From contig CAJQUW010009070.1 of the NCBI GenBank assembly GCA_907163375.1, forward strand, positions 186,001 through 250,000: a DNA stretch of 64,000 nucleotides. Direction: 5' to 3'. Every line of letters begins with the position of its first letter. Position 1 is the first letter of the stretch. Below, piece by piece: positions 11,235-21,382 of this stretch. The position numbers were made by a program, and so were the translations under genes. The stretch is from Prostheceraeus crozeri (taxonomy: Eukaryota; Platyhelminthes; Polycladida; Euryleptidae). The notes beneath the pieces are model-generated. The model ran no database searches, was not told where the DNA came from, and worked only from the letters and a program-made list of their open reading frames with translations.

Positions 11235-11265
11235 ACGAACCGAATGTTCTAGGGCTTCGCCCGTA
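11235..11265 (+). repeat. Dispersed GC-rich palindromic repeat in the Polinton, copy 1
   Basis: GTTCTAGGGCTTCGCCCGTA with a preceding CGAACCGAA. Related copies lie at about 12672-12700 (AGGTTCTAGGGCTTGGCCCG), 12743-12760 (inverted, GGGCGAAGCCC) and 15428-15458 (inverted, GGGCAAAGCCCTAGAAAC). The core can fold as a GGGC/GCCC hairpin. All sit at or inside gene ends of the AT-rich element. Confidence 0.7.
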
Positions 11266-11373
11266 GCTGAAATATGTTGTTGTTTTTAATTTTTATAAAA
11301 AATATTTATTCAAAATTTTAACTAAAAATGTGTTCAGCAGATTTAGACAAAAATTAATAATCATTTAGAAAAT

Positions 11374-12051
11374 TTGACAGAGATTTTGGGTTCATCAAAA
11401 TTTAGTACGACGTTAAAAATTATAACAACTACTTCATCACACACTTGTAATTTAGAACCCATTCTACATTTGGAACAAAATAAAAATTATCAAATTACAT
11501 TGACTAGTTTCTCCACATTTAACACTATTCAAAACGTTATCAAAGATGTGAATGACCAATTTAGATATTCTACTGTCAAAAGCAAAACGTGGAAAATATT
11601 AACTTTTCTTCCTGGTTCTTACGAAGTTGAATCAATATCAAATGAAATTAAGAGACATTTAGGTATACCATTTAAAGATAAGAAACAATTACATTTTGCA
11701 GTTGAACCGGCAGTTAATAAATTTTCTCTTACTTTAGACGAAAATCATCAAGTTGATTTTAATCATGATAGATCATTGTCAAAGCTATTAGGATTTAATA
11801 AACAAACCTATAGTCAAGGTTATCATTTAAGTGAGAAGATTCCAAAAATAACTGAAATAAATTCAATTGTTGTACATTGTGACATTATTGAAGGAGGATA
11901 TATAAATGGTAAATTATCAAATTTAATATTCAGTTTTCCAGCTCTTACTGTACCCATTGGTTATAGACTAAATGTAATTCCACAAACATTAATATATTTC
12001 CCTATTACAAGAACAGAAGAACAAGAATTTCCCATAACATCTAATGAATAA
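11374..12051 (+). CDS. Polinton minor capsid (penton-like) protein
   Basis: About 225 residues matching the pattern of the Polinton/adintovirus minor capsid protein, the single-jelly-roll penton homologue. Seen are SFSTFNTIQNV near the start, FLPGSYEVESISNEIKRHLG (the P-G-S-Y-E segment), LLGFNKQTYSQGYH, SIVVHCDIIEGGYING, and a YRLNVIPQTLIYFPI segment near the end. In the virion it would occupy the five-fold vertices. The annotated start is uncertain. It faces the polymerase gene tail to tail. Confidence 0.75.
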   Translation: MTEILGSSKFSTTLKIITTTSSHTCNLEPILHLEQNKNYQITLTSFSTFNTIQNVIKDVNDQFRYSTVKSKTWKILTFLPGSYEVESISNEIKRHLGIPFKDKKQLHFAVEPAVNKFSLTLDENHQVDFNHDRSLSKLLGFNKQTYSQGYHLSEKIPKITEINSIVVHCDIIEGGYINGKLSNLIFSFPALTVPIGYRLNVIPQTLIYFPITRTEEQEFPITSNE

Positions 12052-12060
12052 GGAGTAAAA

Positions 12061-14566
12061 AATCTAAATGCATCTAAAATTCTAATACAACCTAATTGCA
12101 TTGAAAAATATTCTTCTTCTGTTTTACATAGTACATTTATTTGTTGTTGTTGTAATTTTTCAGATGAAAATAAATCTTTCATTATTAGATGGAAATCATA
12201 TTTGGAACCATTGTAGAAATATAGAGGAACAAAGTTATATTTAAATTTACTAGCATTAAGATTACAAGAATTATGTGCTGCACCTCTATATAATCCATTT
12301 AGATGATCATGATCTTTTACTTTGTCGGCAGAGCCGTCGCTTCGCTTATCAATATATTTGCCATTTTTATAATTTTTTGTAAATTCTCTTCCACAGTAAT
12401 AACAATTTGTTTCATTAACAAAAATAATTTTTTCTTCATCCGTTAATGGAAGCATTGGTATATTTGTTTCAAGCAATTGTGAAAAACGTCCTTGTAATTC
12501 TTCTACTTTCTTTGTAAACATTCTGAACTATCTTCACCATAGTATTGAAAATATTCTGATTTAACTAATTCAGGATAATTTGAATGAATGTACATTCCCC
12601 AACATAATGGTTTTTGTTCAAATAAATATTTTTCTTTACTTTGTTCAGCTGCACTTTTTTCATAATTAAAAACCGAAGGTTCTAGGGCTTGGCCCGTAAA
12701 ATTTTCAGAATTATCATTTTCAGAATTGTCATTTTCAGAATCGGGCGAAGCCCTGGAAGACATCTCCGATGTCCCGTGCTTTTGTGTCATATTAACATTA
12801 TATGCTTCAAAATCACAATAAATAGTAAATGGTACTTTATTTTTAAAATACCATTTATTATATTCTAAATAATCATCTTTTGGAAATGTGTTTCTGACTG
12901 CTGCATTTTGTTGACAATTCTCCAAATGTCTATTCATTTCTTCTAAAGTTCTAAAACTTGTCATACATTGAAGATAAGGAAAATTTGAATTATCTGAAAT
13001 TTTTGTAAATATAGAAACATCTTTTCACAATATAAAATGACCCTGATAATATAATATATTCGCTTGTGCTGGTTGCTTTGTTTGTTTTAATTTTTCAAAT
13101 TTATATTTATATATTTCATGTGTTTCATCAATTTCTTTTGTAAGATTAAATGTATTTCGATGATAATTTTGATTTAATATTTGTAACTGATAAATATATT
13201 CTTTATCATATTGTTCTTTATATTGTTGTTGACATTTTTTTAAGGATTCATTTATTTTTTGATTGGTTTCATTTTCATCATTATTTAATTCTTTATTGTC
13301 TTTATTTAATTCTTGAATCGTTTCTATCTTATTTTGATATTTATGGCCATATTCTTGTATTAATATTTTTGTTTGTTGTTGATAATCTGTTTTACATTTT
13401 TGTAAAATTTCATTTAAAGTTTGTAATTTTTGTTGATATTCTAAAGATAAAGATAAATAATCGGAATCATAATTATAATTACGTCCTTTATAATTATTAT
13501 GATTTATCATTATTGGTGATAGTGTTTTAACAATTTCAAATTTTTCAGTACATATTATATTTCCTTGGTAAAAAATATTATGATGCATGTAATTTCCTCT
13601 TTTATTGTATACTATTTCTGATAGACATAAATTTTTATTATTCAAATAAAATGTTTTTGAATCTGAGTAGAGTGGAGTAATATTACCAATAGAAACATAA
13701 TTCACATTTAATTCAAAAACATTTACTTCTATTAAATTTTTATTCTTTTTATGAAACTTTTTTAACCTATTATAATCATATGGAAATTCATCTAAACCAT
13801 CAGAAAGATCAAATTCCTTTATGTATTCTTCTTTATTGTAATGACTTAGTCTTTCTTTATGATATTTTGCAGGATGTAAATGTGCTATAATACTCCACAG
13901 AAAACAATAATCATCTTCATTTTTTATGTTGATTATTTGTGGTGAACTGAAAGGTAAAGGAACATAACTACCACCAGTATTATTTTTATATTTATCAATT
14001 ACTATTTTCTTAGATAGTATTTTAACAAATCTCCAACCAGATTCACGTAACTGGGCTTCAATTATACAATTTTCTAATTTAAGTATCATTTGTTCAAATA
14101 TGGGTTGTATATCATTTACATTATGAATTTCTTGTGAATTTGTAAAATGTCCTTGTATTATTTCTTCAGGAATTCTATCAGGTCCATTTTTTGTATAAAG
14201 TACTTCTACATTCATATAACATTTGAAAGATTTCTTAAATATATTATAAAAGTTGGATAGAATATCAGAAAAAGTTTCATCGGTTTCATTATGTTCAACA
14301 GATTCATTAAATAAATATTTTATATCTGTTACGGCTTCATCAAATTCATCTATTTCGTTAAATTCATCAGTATCGCTAAATAAATATCTTCCATCTGGTA
14401 GGGTCTCATCTTCACTATTAAAAACTTTTTTATATTCCGAATGTGAATAATCATCAAATATTTTTTTAACTTTTATATCAGTAGGTAATGTTTCTAGATA
14501 GTTTTTATAATTATTTAATTTCAATATATTTCCTTCATCAACTCGATCTACATTTTGTAAATGCAA
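12061..14566 (-). pseudogene. Polinton protein-primed DNA polymerase B (fossil)
   Basis: Minus-strand remains of the family-B, protein-primed polymerase. The N-terminal domain is clear: SGWRFVKILSKKIVI, GGSYVPLPF and INIKNEDDYCFLWSIIAHLH are hallmarks of Polinton polymerases. The exonuclease region follows with FTIYCDFEAYNV, a zinc-binding CYYCGREF, KDHDHLNGLYRGAAHNSCNL and YNGSKYDFHLIMKDL. Between the two is a Gln/Lys/Glu-rich coiled coil of about 110 residues that I do not know from typical members. The gene is broken and I could not recognise the polymerising (palm) portion. Confidence 0.85.
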
Positions 14567-14808
14567 TTTACTATTTTAATGAGATTGATAACTTCTTTTT
14601 GTTTGCAACTTTTTTTACATAAGTTACAATAAAACTTGGTATTTTCCATTTTTTTATTTTTTAAAGAAAAAATTGTGTTTTAATTTTAGATATAAACATT
14701 CTAATATCAAGGACTTGAGTGTTATTTTATATCATTATATATTTCACGTTCCTAAGTTATTTTATTTTCTTTATCATATTAAATTTTATCAAATTAAGTT
14801 TTATCATA

Positions 14809-15435
14809 TTAAGTTTTATCATATAACGTTTTATCAAAAGATAATTTAAATTTATTTTTACTAACTATTGATTCTTCATCATCATCATCAATTGATTCTT
14901 CATCATCATCATAAATTGATTCTTCAACATCATAAATTACACTTTTTGGTATAGGATGCCATTCCCTGATAGAATACCATTCTCTTATTGGAATATCTAA
15001 CTCTAAATGACATTTATTATTTGATAATAATATAATAGAGAAAAATATTGGTCTTTGATCTCTTTTGGAAAATTTAATAACACCACCATAATCTGAATCA
15101 CTTTTAGTTTTTATTAAAGATGATAAAATTTTAAATTGATTAGATGTAAATCCTAATTTAAATTTTGTAGACCCGACACATAGTTGTCTAACAGTATCTT
15201 TAACTATGCCAGCATTATTATTTTCAATTGTAAGAAACTGAAATTTAGATAAATTTTGATTATATGTAGTATTAATATCATGTTGAGATATGAATTTTTC
15301 TTCACTTAAATTTTTATAATTACTAATATTTTTATAATCTTTGTTACCATTCACACCTTTTTCAGATGTTTCAGAATCATCATCTATATTATCATCATCA
15401 TGATTATTATTATAAGATTCTTTGAGATCGGGCAA
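14809..15435 (-). CDS. Polinton acidic protein of unknown function
   Basis: A 208-residue frame with an Asp/Asn/Glu-rich N-terminus, a middle part (residues about 65-150, with FQFLTIENNNAGIVKD and STKFKLGFTSNQFKIL) that could be a small beta fold, and a tail of Asp/Glu-Ser repeats (DDDEESIDDDDEESI). It lies between the polymerase and another unknown gene on the same strand. The acidic runs suggest a DNA-mimic or a chaperone-like basic-protein partner; that is only a guess. Confidence 0.5.
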   Translation of the reverse strand: MPDLKESYNNNHDDDNIDDDSETSEKGVNGNKDYKNISNYKNLSEEKFISQHDINTTYNQNLSKFQFLTIENNNAGIVKDTVRQLCVGSTKFKLGFTSNQFKILSSLIKTKSDSDYGGVIKFSKRDQRPIFFSIILLSNNKCHLELDIPIREWYSIREWHPIPKSVIYDVEESIYDDDEESIDDDDEESIVSKNKFKLSFDKTLYDKT

Positions 15436-15471
15436 AGCCCTAGAAACTTCGGTTCGTTTATTATTATTGGA

Positions 15472-16206
15472 TTATTTAAAAATATTATGATTATGATTAT
15501 GGTCATTGTTAATAGTATAAGGTGTTGTCCACATATAAATTTTTTCTTGTTGAGCTAAACCATTTATGTAAGATTTTAACAAATTAATATTTAAGTTTGA
15601 ATATAACCCTATATACGTATCATCATCATACCTTTGTGGCATATCAGCATTTTCTTGTTTATAAATTGTATCTCTATAATATACTTGACATAATAATTCT
15701 TCATTATGTTTTTTACTTTCTATATGAATATTATATTGGTTTTGTTCATCAACAAATAATCTAATTTTTTCCTTGGAAAACGATTTTAATTTTTTGACTA
15801 ATTCAGTAATTTTGATATAATTGATAATTTTATTTTCTATCCAATCAGTATTACTAATTGGTAATACTGCTCTAACAAATCCATAAACATTATTATGACC
15901 AATAATAATCATATTTTCTTTATTCAATTCCACATAAGCCACATCATTATATTTACTTACAATATCCATAAATTTAATAAATGGATCTCCTGGGAAAATA
16001 CAATAATTGGTTTCTATAGATGGTAGACCTTTAGTTTGCTCCCTAAATATTTCTTCTCGTAATTCGAATAAAAGATTTACATCTATACAGGGATTATTAT
16101 TATTATTATTATCAAAACATTTATTTTCAAATCCCGTTGATCTCGTCGAATAAGAAGAACAGGATGATGCGGGCGAATATAATTTTTTTAAATTTGCTTT
16201 TTCCAT
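15472..16206 (-). CDS. Polinton protein of unknown function
   Basis: A 244-residue frame on the minus strand, likely sharing a transcript with the acidic protein and the polymerase. It has an Asn run near residue 35, a core (about 45-215) with YCIFPGDPFIKFMDIVSKYN, AYVELNKENMIIIGHNN and KIRLFVDEQNQYNIHI, and an Asn/His-rich end. The alternating hydrophobic strands are reminiscent of a sliding-clamp-like or capsid-like beta fold, but no family motif is visible. Confidence 0.5.
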   Translation of the reverse strand: MEKANLKKLYSPASSCSSYSTRSTGFENKCFDNNNNNNPCIDVNLLFELREEIFREQTKGLPSIETNYCIFPGDPFIKFMDIVSKYNDVAYVELNKENMIIIGHNNVYGFVRAVLPISNTDWIENKIINYIKITELVKKLKSFSKEKIRLFVDEQNQYNIHIESKKHNEELLCQVYYRDTIYKQENADMPQRYDDDTYIGLYSNLNINLLKSYINGLAQQEKIYMWTTPYTINNDHNHNHNIFK

Positions 16207-16252
16207 TTTTTTATTTTTATTAGAAAAAAAATTATTTTTTTATTGTTAAAAA
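16207..16252. promoter_or_regulatory. Compact divergent intergenic region
   Basis: Only 46 bp of nearly pure A/T separates the start of the minus-strand unknown gene (16206) from the start of the plus-strand fibre-like gene (16253). Any promoters for the two divergent groups of genes must lie here or inside the coding parts. The assignment is positional only. Confidence 0.35.
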
Positions 16253-16813
16253 ATGATGTTACCAAATGTTGGTGGAGGTGCATATATCCCGAATAATCGT
16301 GAATTAGATATAGAAATAGAAAAATATATCATGAAAACTGGAGACGTTTTATCTGGTCCATTGCATCTTTCTATTCTTCCGCAACAAAATACAGAGTTAA
16401 CAAATAAACAATATGTTGATACACAAATCAATGACTTAAAAGAAAAATATATAAACGATGTTTTGGTTCCACTGATGAATGAATTAAAGTTGCTTAAACT
16501 TAATGACAAATCATTAAACGAAAAATTATTAAAACTTGATAAAAAGGATAGAGAGCTAGAAGCAGATATAGCAAAACTTTTTAAAAAGATTTCTGAACAA
16601 TCAAAAATTTTAATATTACTTTCTATAAATTTAAAATCTGCAGTCATTAAATATAAACATCAGATAAAATTATTGAAAGAACAATTAGAAGATGAAATAG
16701 AAAATCTACCTGAAAGAATTAAAAAAAATTTAAAGCAGTTACAAACTACATTCCAAAAAAGTGTTGATGAATTAAGTCCTAAAAATTACTCAACAAATGA
16801 AAAAGATGAATAG
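16253..16813 (+). CDS. Polinton fibre-like coiled-coil protein
   Basis: A 186-residue frame. Residues about 28-58 contain MKTGDVLSGPLHLSILP and then TNKQYVDTQI, the pattern of the trimerising repeat of phage tail-fibre proteins (G-x-x-x-x-G-P-L, then a K-x-Y-V-D box). The remainder is a long heptad-rich coiled coil. This architecture suggests a homotrimeric host-attachment fibre. The next small gene is also coiled coil and overlaps its end by 17 bp. Confidence 0.6.
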   Translation: MMLPNVGGGAYIPNNRELDIEIEKYIMKTGDVLSGPLHLSILPQQNTELTNKQYVDTQINDLKEKYINDVLVPLMNELKLLKLNDKSLNEKLLKLDKKDRELEADIAKLFKKISEQSKILILLSINLKSAVIKYKHQIKLLKEQLEDEIENLPERIKKNLKQLQTTFQKSVDELSPKNYSTNEKDE

Positions 16814-17141
16814 AATAATAAATGAAGTAAACTCACTTAATCAAAAAGTTGATAAAATGAAAACTCTTAAAATCAATTTAGAAAATGAATTAAAGAAAAA
16901 TTTACAAGAAAACTCTAAAGAAAATAAAGAACAGTTAGATTCTGTTAAAAGACAATTAGATGTTCTTAAAATTAAGTTAAATGCTCTTAAAGCGGCGTTG
17001 AAGATGAATCAGGCGAAAATGCAAGTTAATAGAAAAGAAATTAAAGTACATCACACGCTACTTGACGCAATAGATAAAGTGCAACAGACAATTAATAAAG
17101 TTATCTCGAAGTTGTTGTCCATTCACAAACGTAAATCTTGA
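16797..17141 (+). CDS. Polinton small coiled-coil protein
   Basis: A 114-residue Lys/Leu/Asn-rich frame, heptad-patterned almost throughout (for example VDKMKTLKINLENELKKN). It overlaps the end of the fibre-like gene in another frame. It may be part of the same fibre module. No family recognised. Confidence 0.45.
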   Translation: MKKMNRIINEVNSLNQKVDKMKTLKINLENELKKNLQENSKENKEQLDSVKRQLDVLKIKLNALKAALKMNQAKMQVNRKEIKVHHTLLDAIDKVQQTINKVISKLLSIHKRKS

Positions 17142-17269
17142 TCATAAACGTAAATATTAACGTAAATATTTTTCCCAAAAGTCAAATTTATTCCTAAAAA
17201 ATGCCTATAATTTATAAACACAATCTTAAACATTTTGCTTCAAATTAAAGAATTGCTCATGAACCACGT

Positions 17270-17560
17270 ATGAATCCTGTTTATCATTATGATAATAGAG
17301 AAACAGTTCACACGGAAGGAGCTGGCATCTTTTCTGGTATTGGAAGTATCGTTAACTTAATTAAAAATAATAAAGATTTGATTACATCTGCTGCAAAAGG
17401 AGCAGCTGCTATAGGTAGTACAGCTAGTGCAATATCAAATGCTGTTAAGTCTCAAAACAAATTAAAACAACTAGAAGCTATTCGTAAACTTACGAATGAT
17501 TCTGAAGAGCTAAAAAATTTAAAAAAAACTTTCAGAGGAAACAAAAAACAAAATTGCTAA
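17270..17560 (+). CDS. Polinton small virion-like protein (pX/pVI-like)
   Basis: A 96-residue frame. After a short head there is EGAGIFSGIGSIVNLIKNN followed by an Ala/Gly-rich amphipathic helix (AAKGAAAIGSTASAISNAVK) and a basic tail. Small proteins with a Gly-x-Gly start, an amphipathic helix and Lys/Arg tail sit just before the major capsid gene in Polintons and adenovirus-like viruses, where they are processed by the adenain-type protease and act on membranes. The role here is inferred from that layout. Confidence 0.5.
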   Translation: MNPVYHYDNRETVHTEGAGIFSGIGSIVNLIKNNKDLITSAAKGAAAIGSTASAISNAVKSQNKLKQLEAIRKLTNDSEELKNLKKTFRGNKKQNC

Positions 17561-17696
17561 CATAGCCGTGGGGGAAACCTTTAGGAGCGGAGCTCCGTCT
17601 GATAGTAAACATAAGAAGAAATCAGGCGTAGCCATAAAACGTTCAATTGAAGAAATAAGAGGTAATGGCGTGAGCAGCGGAGCTGGTCTAGCAAAA

Positions 17697-17845
17697 TTCT
17701 AAAATAAATTTTTTAGTAAAATTTTTTTAGTAAAATTTTTTTAGCAAAATTCTTTTAGTAAAATTTTTTTAGCAAAATTTTTTTAGTAAAATTTTTTTAG
17801 CAAAATTTTTAAATTTTTTTAGCAAAATTGTTTTAGTAAAATTTT
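17697..17845 (+). repeat. AT-rich tandem repeat before the major capsid gene
   Basis: An array of units like TTTTTTAGTAAAA and TTTTTTAGCAAAA with a period of about 17 bp. It fills the gap between the small virion-like gene and the major capsid gene. A shorter related stretch lies at about 19260-19390. Confidence 0.8.
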
Positions 17846-17891
17846 TTCTGTGTGCGAGAAAAAACAAAAAGTCAAATTATTTTTTAGAAAA

Positions 17892-19222
17892 ATGTCTTCG
17901 CTAATTGAAAATAAATTTGAATTAGATAAACCACCACGTGTTAGTTATAATCAAAAAAAGAATGACTATGTAAGAATTGCTATGAATCCCGGATATTCTA
18001 GTAGAGTAAATACTGGAGGAGATTTAATTTTTGAAGTTGATAATCAACAAAGTTATTTATATTTACCTGATTCCTTTTTACACTGTGAATATTCTTTATA
18101 TAGTGATGCCAATTTTACAACACCATTACCAGAAACCGATAATATTGCACTAGAGAATAATTTCTTTCCAAAATTATTTACACAAATGCGTTTAGATGTT
18201 GCAACTCAAAATATAGAAACAATAAGTGATTCTCCAGGTGTAATTGATACAATGCTTAGATTTGTGACAATTGGTGAAAATAATAAAAAGTATGAAATCG
18301 AAGGTTGGTTTCCTGATACTAATGATGGTATAATTGTTGATGATTTAACTCACGCTGGAACAGATGCCGCAGGAATTGCGAAAGATGTAGAAAATATTGC
18401 AAAACATATAAATAAAACAAACAATAGTACATATAAAGAAAGACGTGAATTTAACAAGAAAAGTAAACAGACAGTAAATTGGTCATTGTCTCCATTATTC
18501 GGATATTTAGATTATGATAAAATATCATATCAATTAAAATTTAAATTAATAATTCATCGCACAGCAAATAATGAATTAATCTTTTTTGGTAAGACTGGAA
18601 AAAAAGCATATTTAAAAATAGACTTGAATGGTGGATTAAGCATATTACTCCTAGTTTAGAGATTGAAACAGCTATTGCAAAAAGATTAAATACTAACAAA
18701 CCAATTCCAGTAAATTTTCTAAAGCGTACTGCTAGTTCAGTAACTTTTTCCGAATAAAGATTTAACTGGCATTTTACTAGAACTGCGAATACTCCAAGAT
18801 ATTTATTACTAACTTTTCAAAGAAATAATTCTCCAAGTTTTGATAAGAACAACAATCTTTTTCATATTAATACAATTCGAAGTTTACAAGTTTCATTAAA
18901 TCAAACCCGATATCCAATTGATCCATTAAGATTCGATGATACCAATAATCAATTTATGGAAGGATATGATTCTTATCAAAATCTTTGTATAGAATTTGGA
19001 GTTGAACCACAATTATCTCCTGGAGATTGGAGACATTTATATCCTGTTTTCTGTTTCGATTTAAGTGCACAATCTGAAGATGTTATCAAGACTGATTGTG
19101 ATGTAACAATTAATATTGAAAAGAAAGATTCCACAACTTCATTGATGGCTTATGGTTTATTGCTAGAAGATGTAAAATATTCTATTGTAATTCTTAATGG
19201 AAAGATGGCTAGGATCGGCTGA
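17892..19222 (+). pseudogene. Polinton major capsid protein (fossil)
   Basis: Double-jelly-roll (hexon-like) major capsid protein. Seen are NPGYSSRVNTGGDLIFEVDN near the start, FFPKLFTQMRLDVATQNIE, a segment with VNWSLSPLFGYLDYDKISYQ, and a C-terminal part with GDWRHLYPVFCFDLSAQSED and TSLMAYGLLLEDVKYS, all diagnostic for Polinton capsids. The gene is broken in this copy. In an intact relative it would form the trimeric capsomer. Confidence 0.85.
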
Positions 19223-19395
19223 AGCCTCGACGAGCTTCGCTACGATAAGTTAATTAAATTCTTAGATTAAAATTTTTTTAGTAATTAGTAATAAAATTTT
19301 TTTGTAACTAGAATAGATTAAAAATTCTTAACTTAAAATTTTTCATAACTAGAATAGATTAAAATTTTTCGTAACTTAAATTTTTTTTATTAAAA

Positions 19396-19879
19396 ATGTC
19401 GCAAGCGAAAAGTAATAATAATAAAACTGTTGAATTAAAATTACGTAATATTGTTGACAAAAATACCCCTAAAACTATTACGATTGACAAAAAAAAAGTA
19501 TTACATAAGTAAACCAATGATAGAGAATATTCAATTACAAGAAGAAGATAATGGCGGGATTCTCCCATTAATTCCTCTAATAATAGGTGGCATAGCAGCT
19601 GCAGGAAGTGTTGCAGGTGGGACAGCTGGTATTGTCCAAGCAGTAAATAAAAATAAATCAGAGAAGGCAGCATTAGAAGAACAAAAACGTCATAATAGAG
19701 AGTTAGAGAAAGTTGCTAGGGGTGAAGGAGTAGTAGATAATTTCATTAGTAAACTAAATTTAGTTGATGGAGGAAAACGAGTTCCTAACAATATTCTCCG
19801 CAATGTTGACGATTTAATTGAAATTAAAGAAACAAAAGATGGTTCTGGAATATATCTAAGTCCTAGTATGATTCGGTAA
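19396..19879 (+). CDS. Polinton small hydrophobic virion-like protein
   Basis: The region encodes a small protein with a Gly/Ala-rich hydrophobic segment (LPLIPLIIGGIAAAGSVAGG), a basic helix (KSEKAALEEQKRHNRELEKV) and a C-terminal GSGIYLSP motif. A Gly-x-Gly-x-Tyr-Leu ending is typical of a small Polinton/adintovirus protein encoded between capsid and integrase genes. The start is uncertain. Confidence 0.5.
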
Positions 19880-19960
19880 TAACCTCAGGACCTTTGGTCC
19901 GATCTGCTAAAGCCTCTGAACAAGGTTCTATTCGGTAAAACTTTTATTTTATCTTTTAAA

Positions 19961-21325
19961 ATGAATTCTACAAATTCCGAAAATTTAATTAGATTAAAAA
20001 TTGCTAATTTAGATTTATTAAATTATCTATTAAACAAAAATAAAAACTCAGATTGTAAAATTTATGAAGGTAACGACATACAAAAAACATTAGAAAACTT
20101 TCCTGGATTTATTTGGAGTAAATATTCGAAAGAAAAACATCTTCCTGATCATTCATATACCTGTCCAGGAACTCGATTAGATATAAGACTAGATGAGAAT
20201 AATAATCCGAAAACAGGTGAAGAACCAATAAATAGAGTAAATGCCGCCCCTTATAGACATGATTTAGCTTATCGAAATCATGACCTAAGATCTCGACATG
20301 AAGCAGATAAGAAAATGATACAAGAATTAGATAGTATTCAGAATCCTTCCTTTAGAGAAAAAATTGAAAGAATGTTTGTTAAGAAAGCTTTACAAGCTAA
20401 AATATTATTCGGTCAGGGTTTAAATGAAACGACAGCAAATGAAACGACAGCAAAGCTGTCTGAGAACAACGCTGGAACCTACGCGTCTGAAATGTCGAAT
20501 GACCTAGGACGCTATGCGTCCGAAATTCATAAAGAATATAGAAAGCCTAAATATTTATTGAAAGTAAAAGTATTTAATAAAGAAGATATTTGGAGTGCTG
20601 ATCGTATTCATATGCCGAATGAAAGGGACTACAAATGCGCATTGACCGTTATAGATTTATATACACGATACGCTTGGGTAAAGCCTTTAAAAAACAAAAG
20701 TGGTCTATCAGTGAAATATGCGTTTGAAGAAATCTTTAAAGAAAGTAAGAGAAAGCCAAGGAAATTGTTTGTTGATAAAGGGTCGGAATTTTATAACCGA
20801 AACGTTCAGCCACTATTTGAAACAGACGAAAGTCATCGCCAAGGCTCAGTTTATTCAACTGAAAATGCAGGAAAAGCTGTAGTGATAGAAAGATTCAATC
20901 GGACGTTAAAAAATAAATTATTCAAGAAATTTACTGAGCAAAGAAATCAGAAATGGTTGAAGATATTACCAGGAGTTGTTTAAGAGTATAACAATAAGAG
21001 TCATTAAGGTATTGAAGAAACCCCAAAGAATGCTTCTGACGACCCTGATTTGATAAGAAAAAAAATATTCGAGAACAATTATTCGAATGAGAGTAATCCG
21101 AATTTGCAAAAACTTAAGCCGAAATTTAAAATTGGAGATAGAGTTAGAATATTTAAGTATAAGAATAAATTTGAAAAAGGCTTCGTTGGCTATTGGACTA
21201 AAGAAATATTTGAAGTTTGTAAAATAATTCAAACTTATCCGATTACTTACGAAATCAAAGATTTAGATGATGAAGATATCAGAGGCCGATTTTATCATAA
21301 TGAATTACAACGAACTGATTTTTAA
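19961..21325 (+). pseudogene. Polinton PLA2-like domain fused to integrase (fossil)
   Basis: One reading frame joins two domains. Residues about 50-125 carry the parvovirus/Polinton-type phospholipase A2-like core: a calcium-loop-like YTCPGTRLD and the catalytic-type YRHDLAY (HDxxY). After a linker rich in ETTANETT repeats comes a retroviral-type integrase core with IWSADRIHMP, FVDKGSEFYN and VIERFNRTLK holding the D, D and E. A chromo/SH3-like C-terminal part (VRIFKYKNKFEKGF, FYHNELQRTDF) lies at the 3' end. The gene is broken. Integrase inserts the element; PLA2 domains breach membranes in viruses that have them. Confidence 0.85.
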
Positions 21326-21382
21326 TTATCATTATCATTATCATTATTATTGGAACTAACGTTTTTCGGGAATTAAATTCCC

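Noticed and set aside
13150-13530. Plus-strand 126-aa frame
   Set aside because: Phe/Tyr/Val-rich shadow of the polymerase coiled coil on the other strand.
16246-16647. Minus-strand 133-aa frame
   Set aside because: Ser/Phe-rich shadow of the fibre-like gene.
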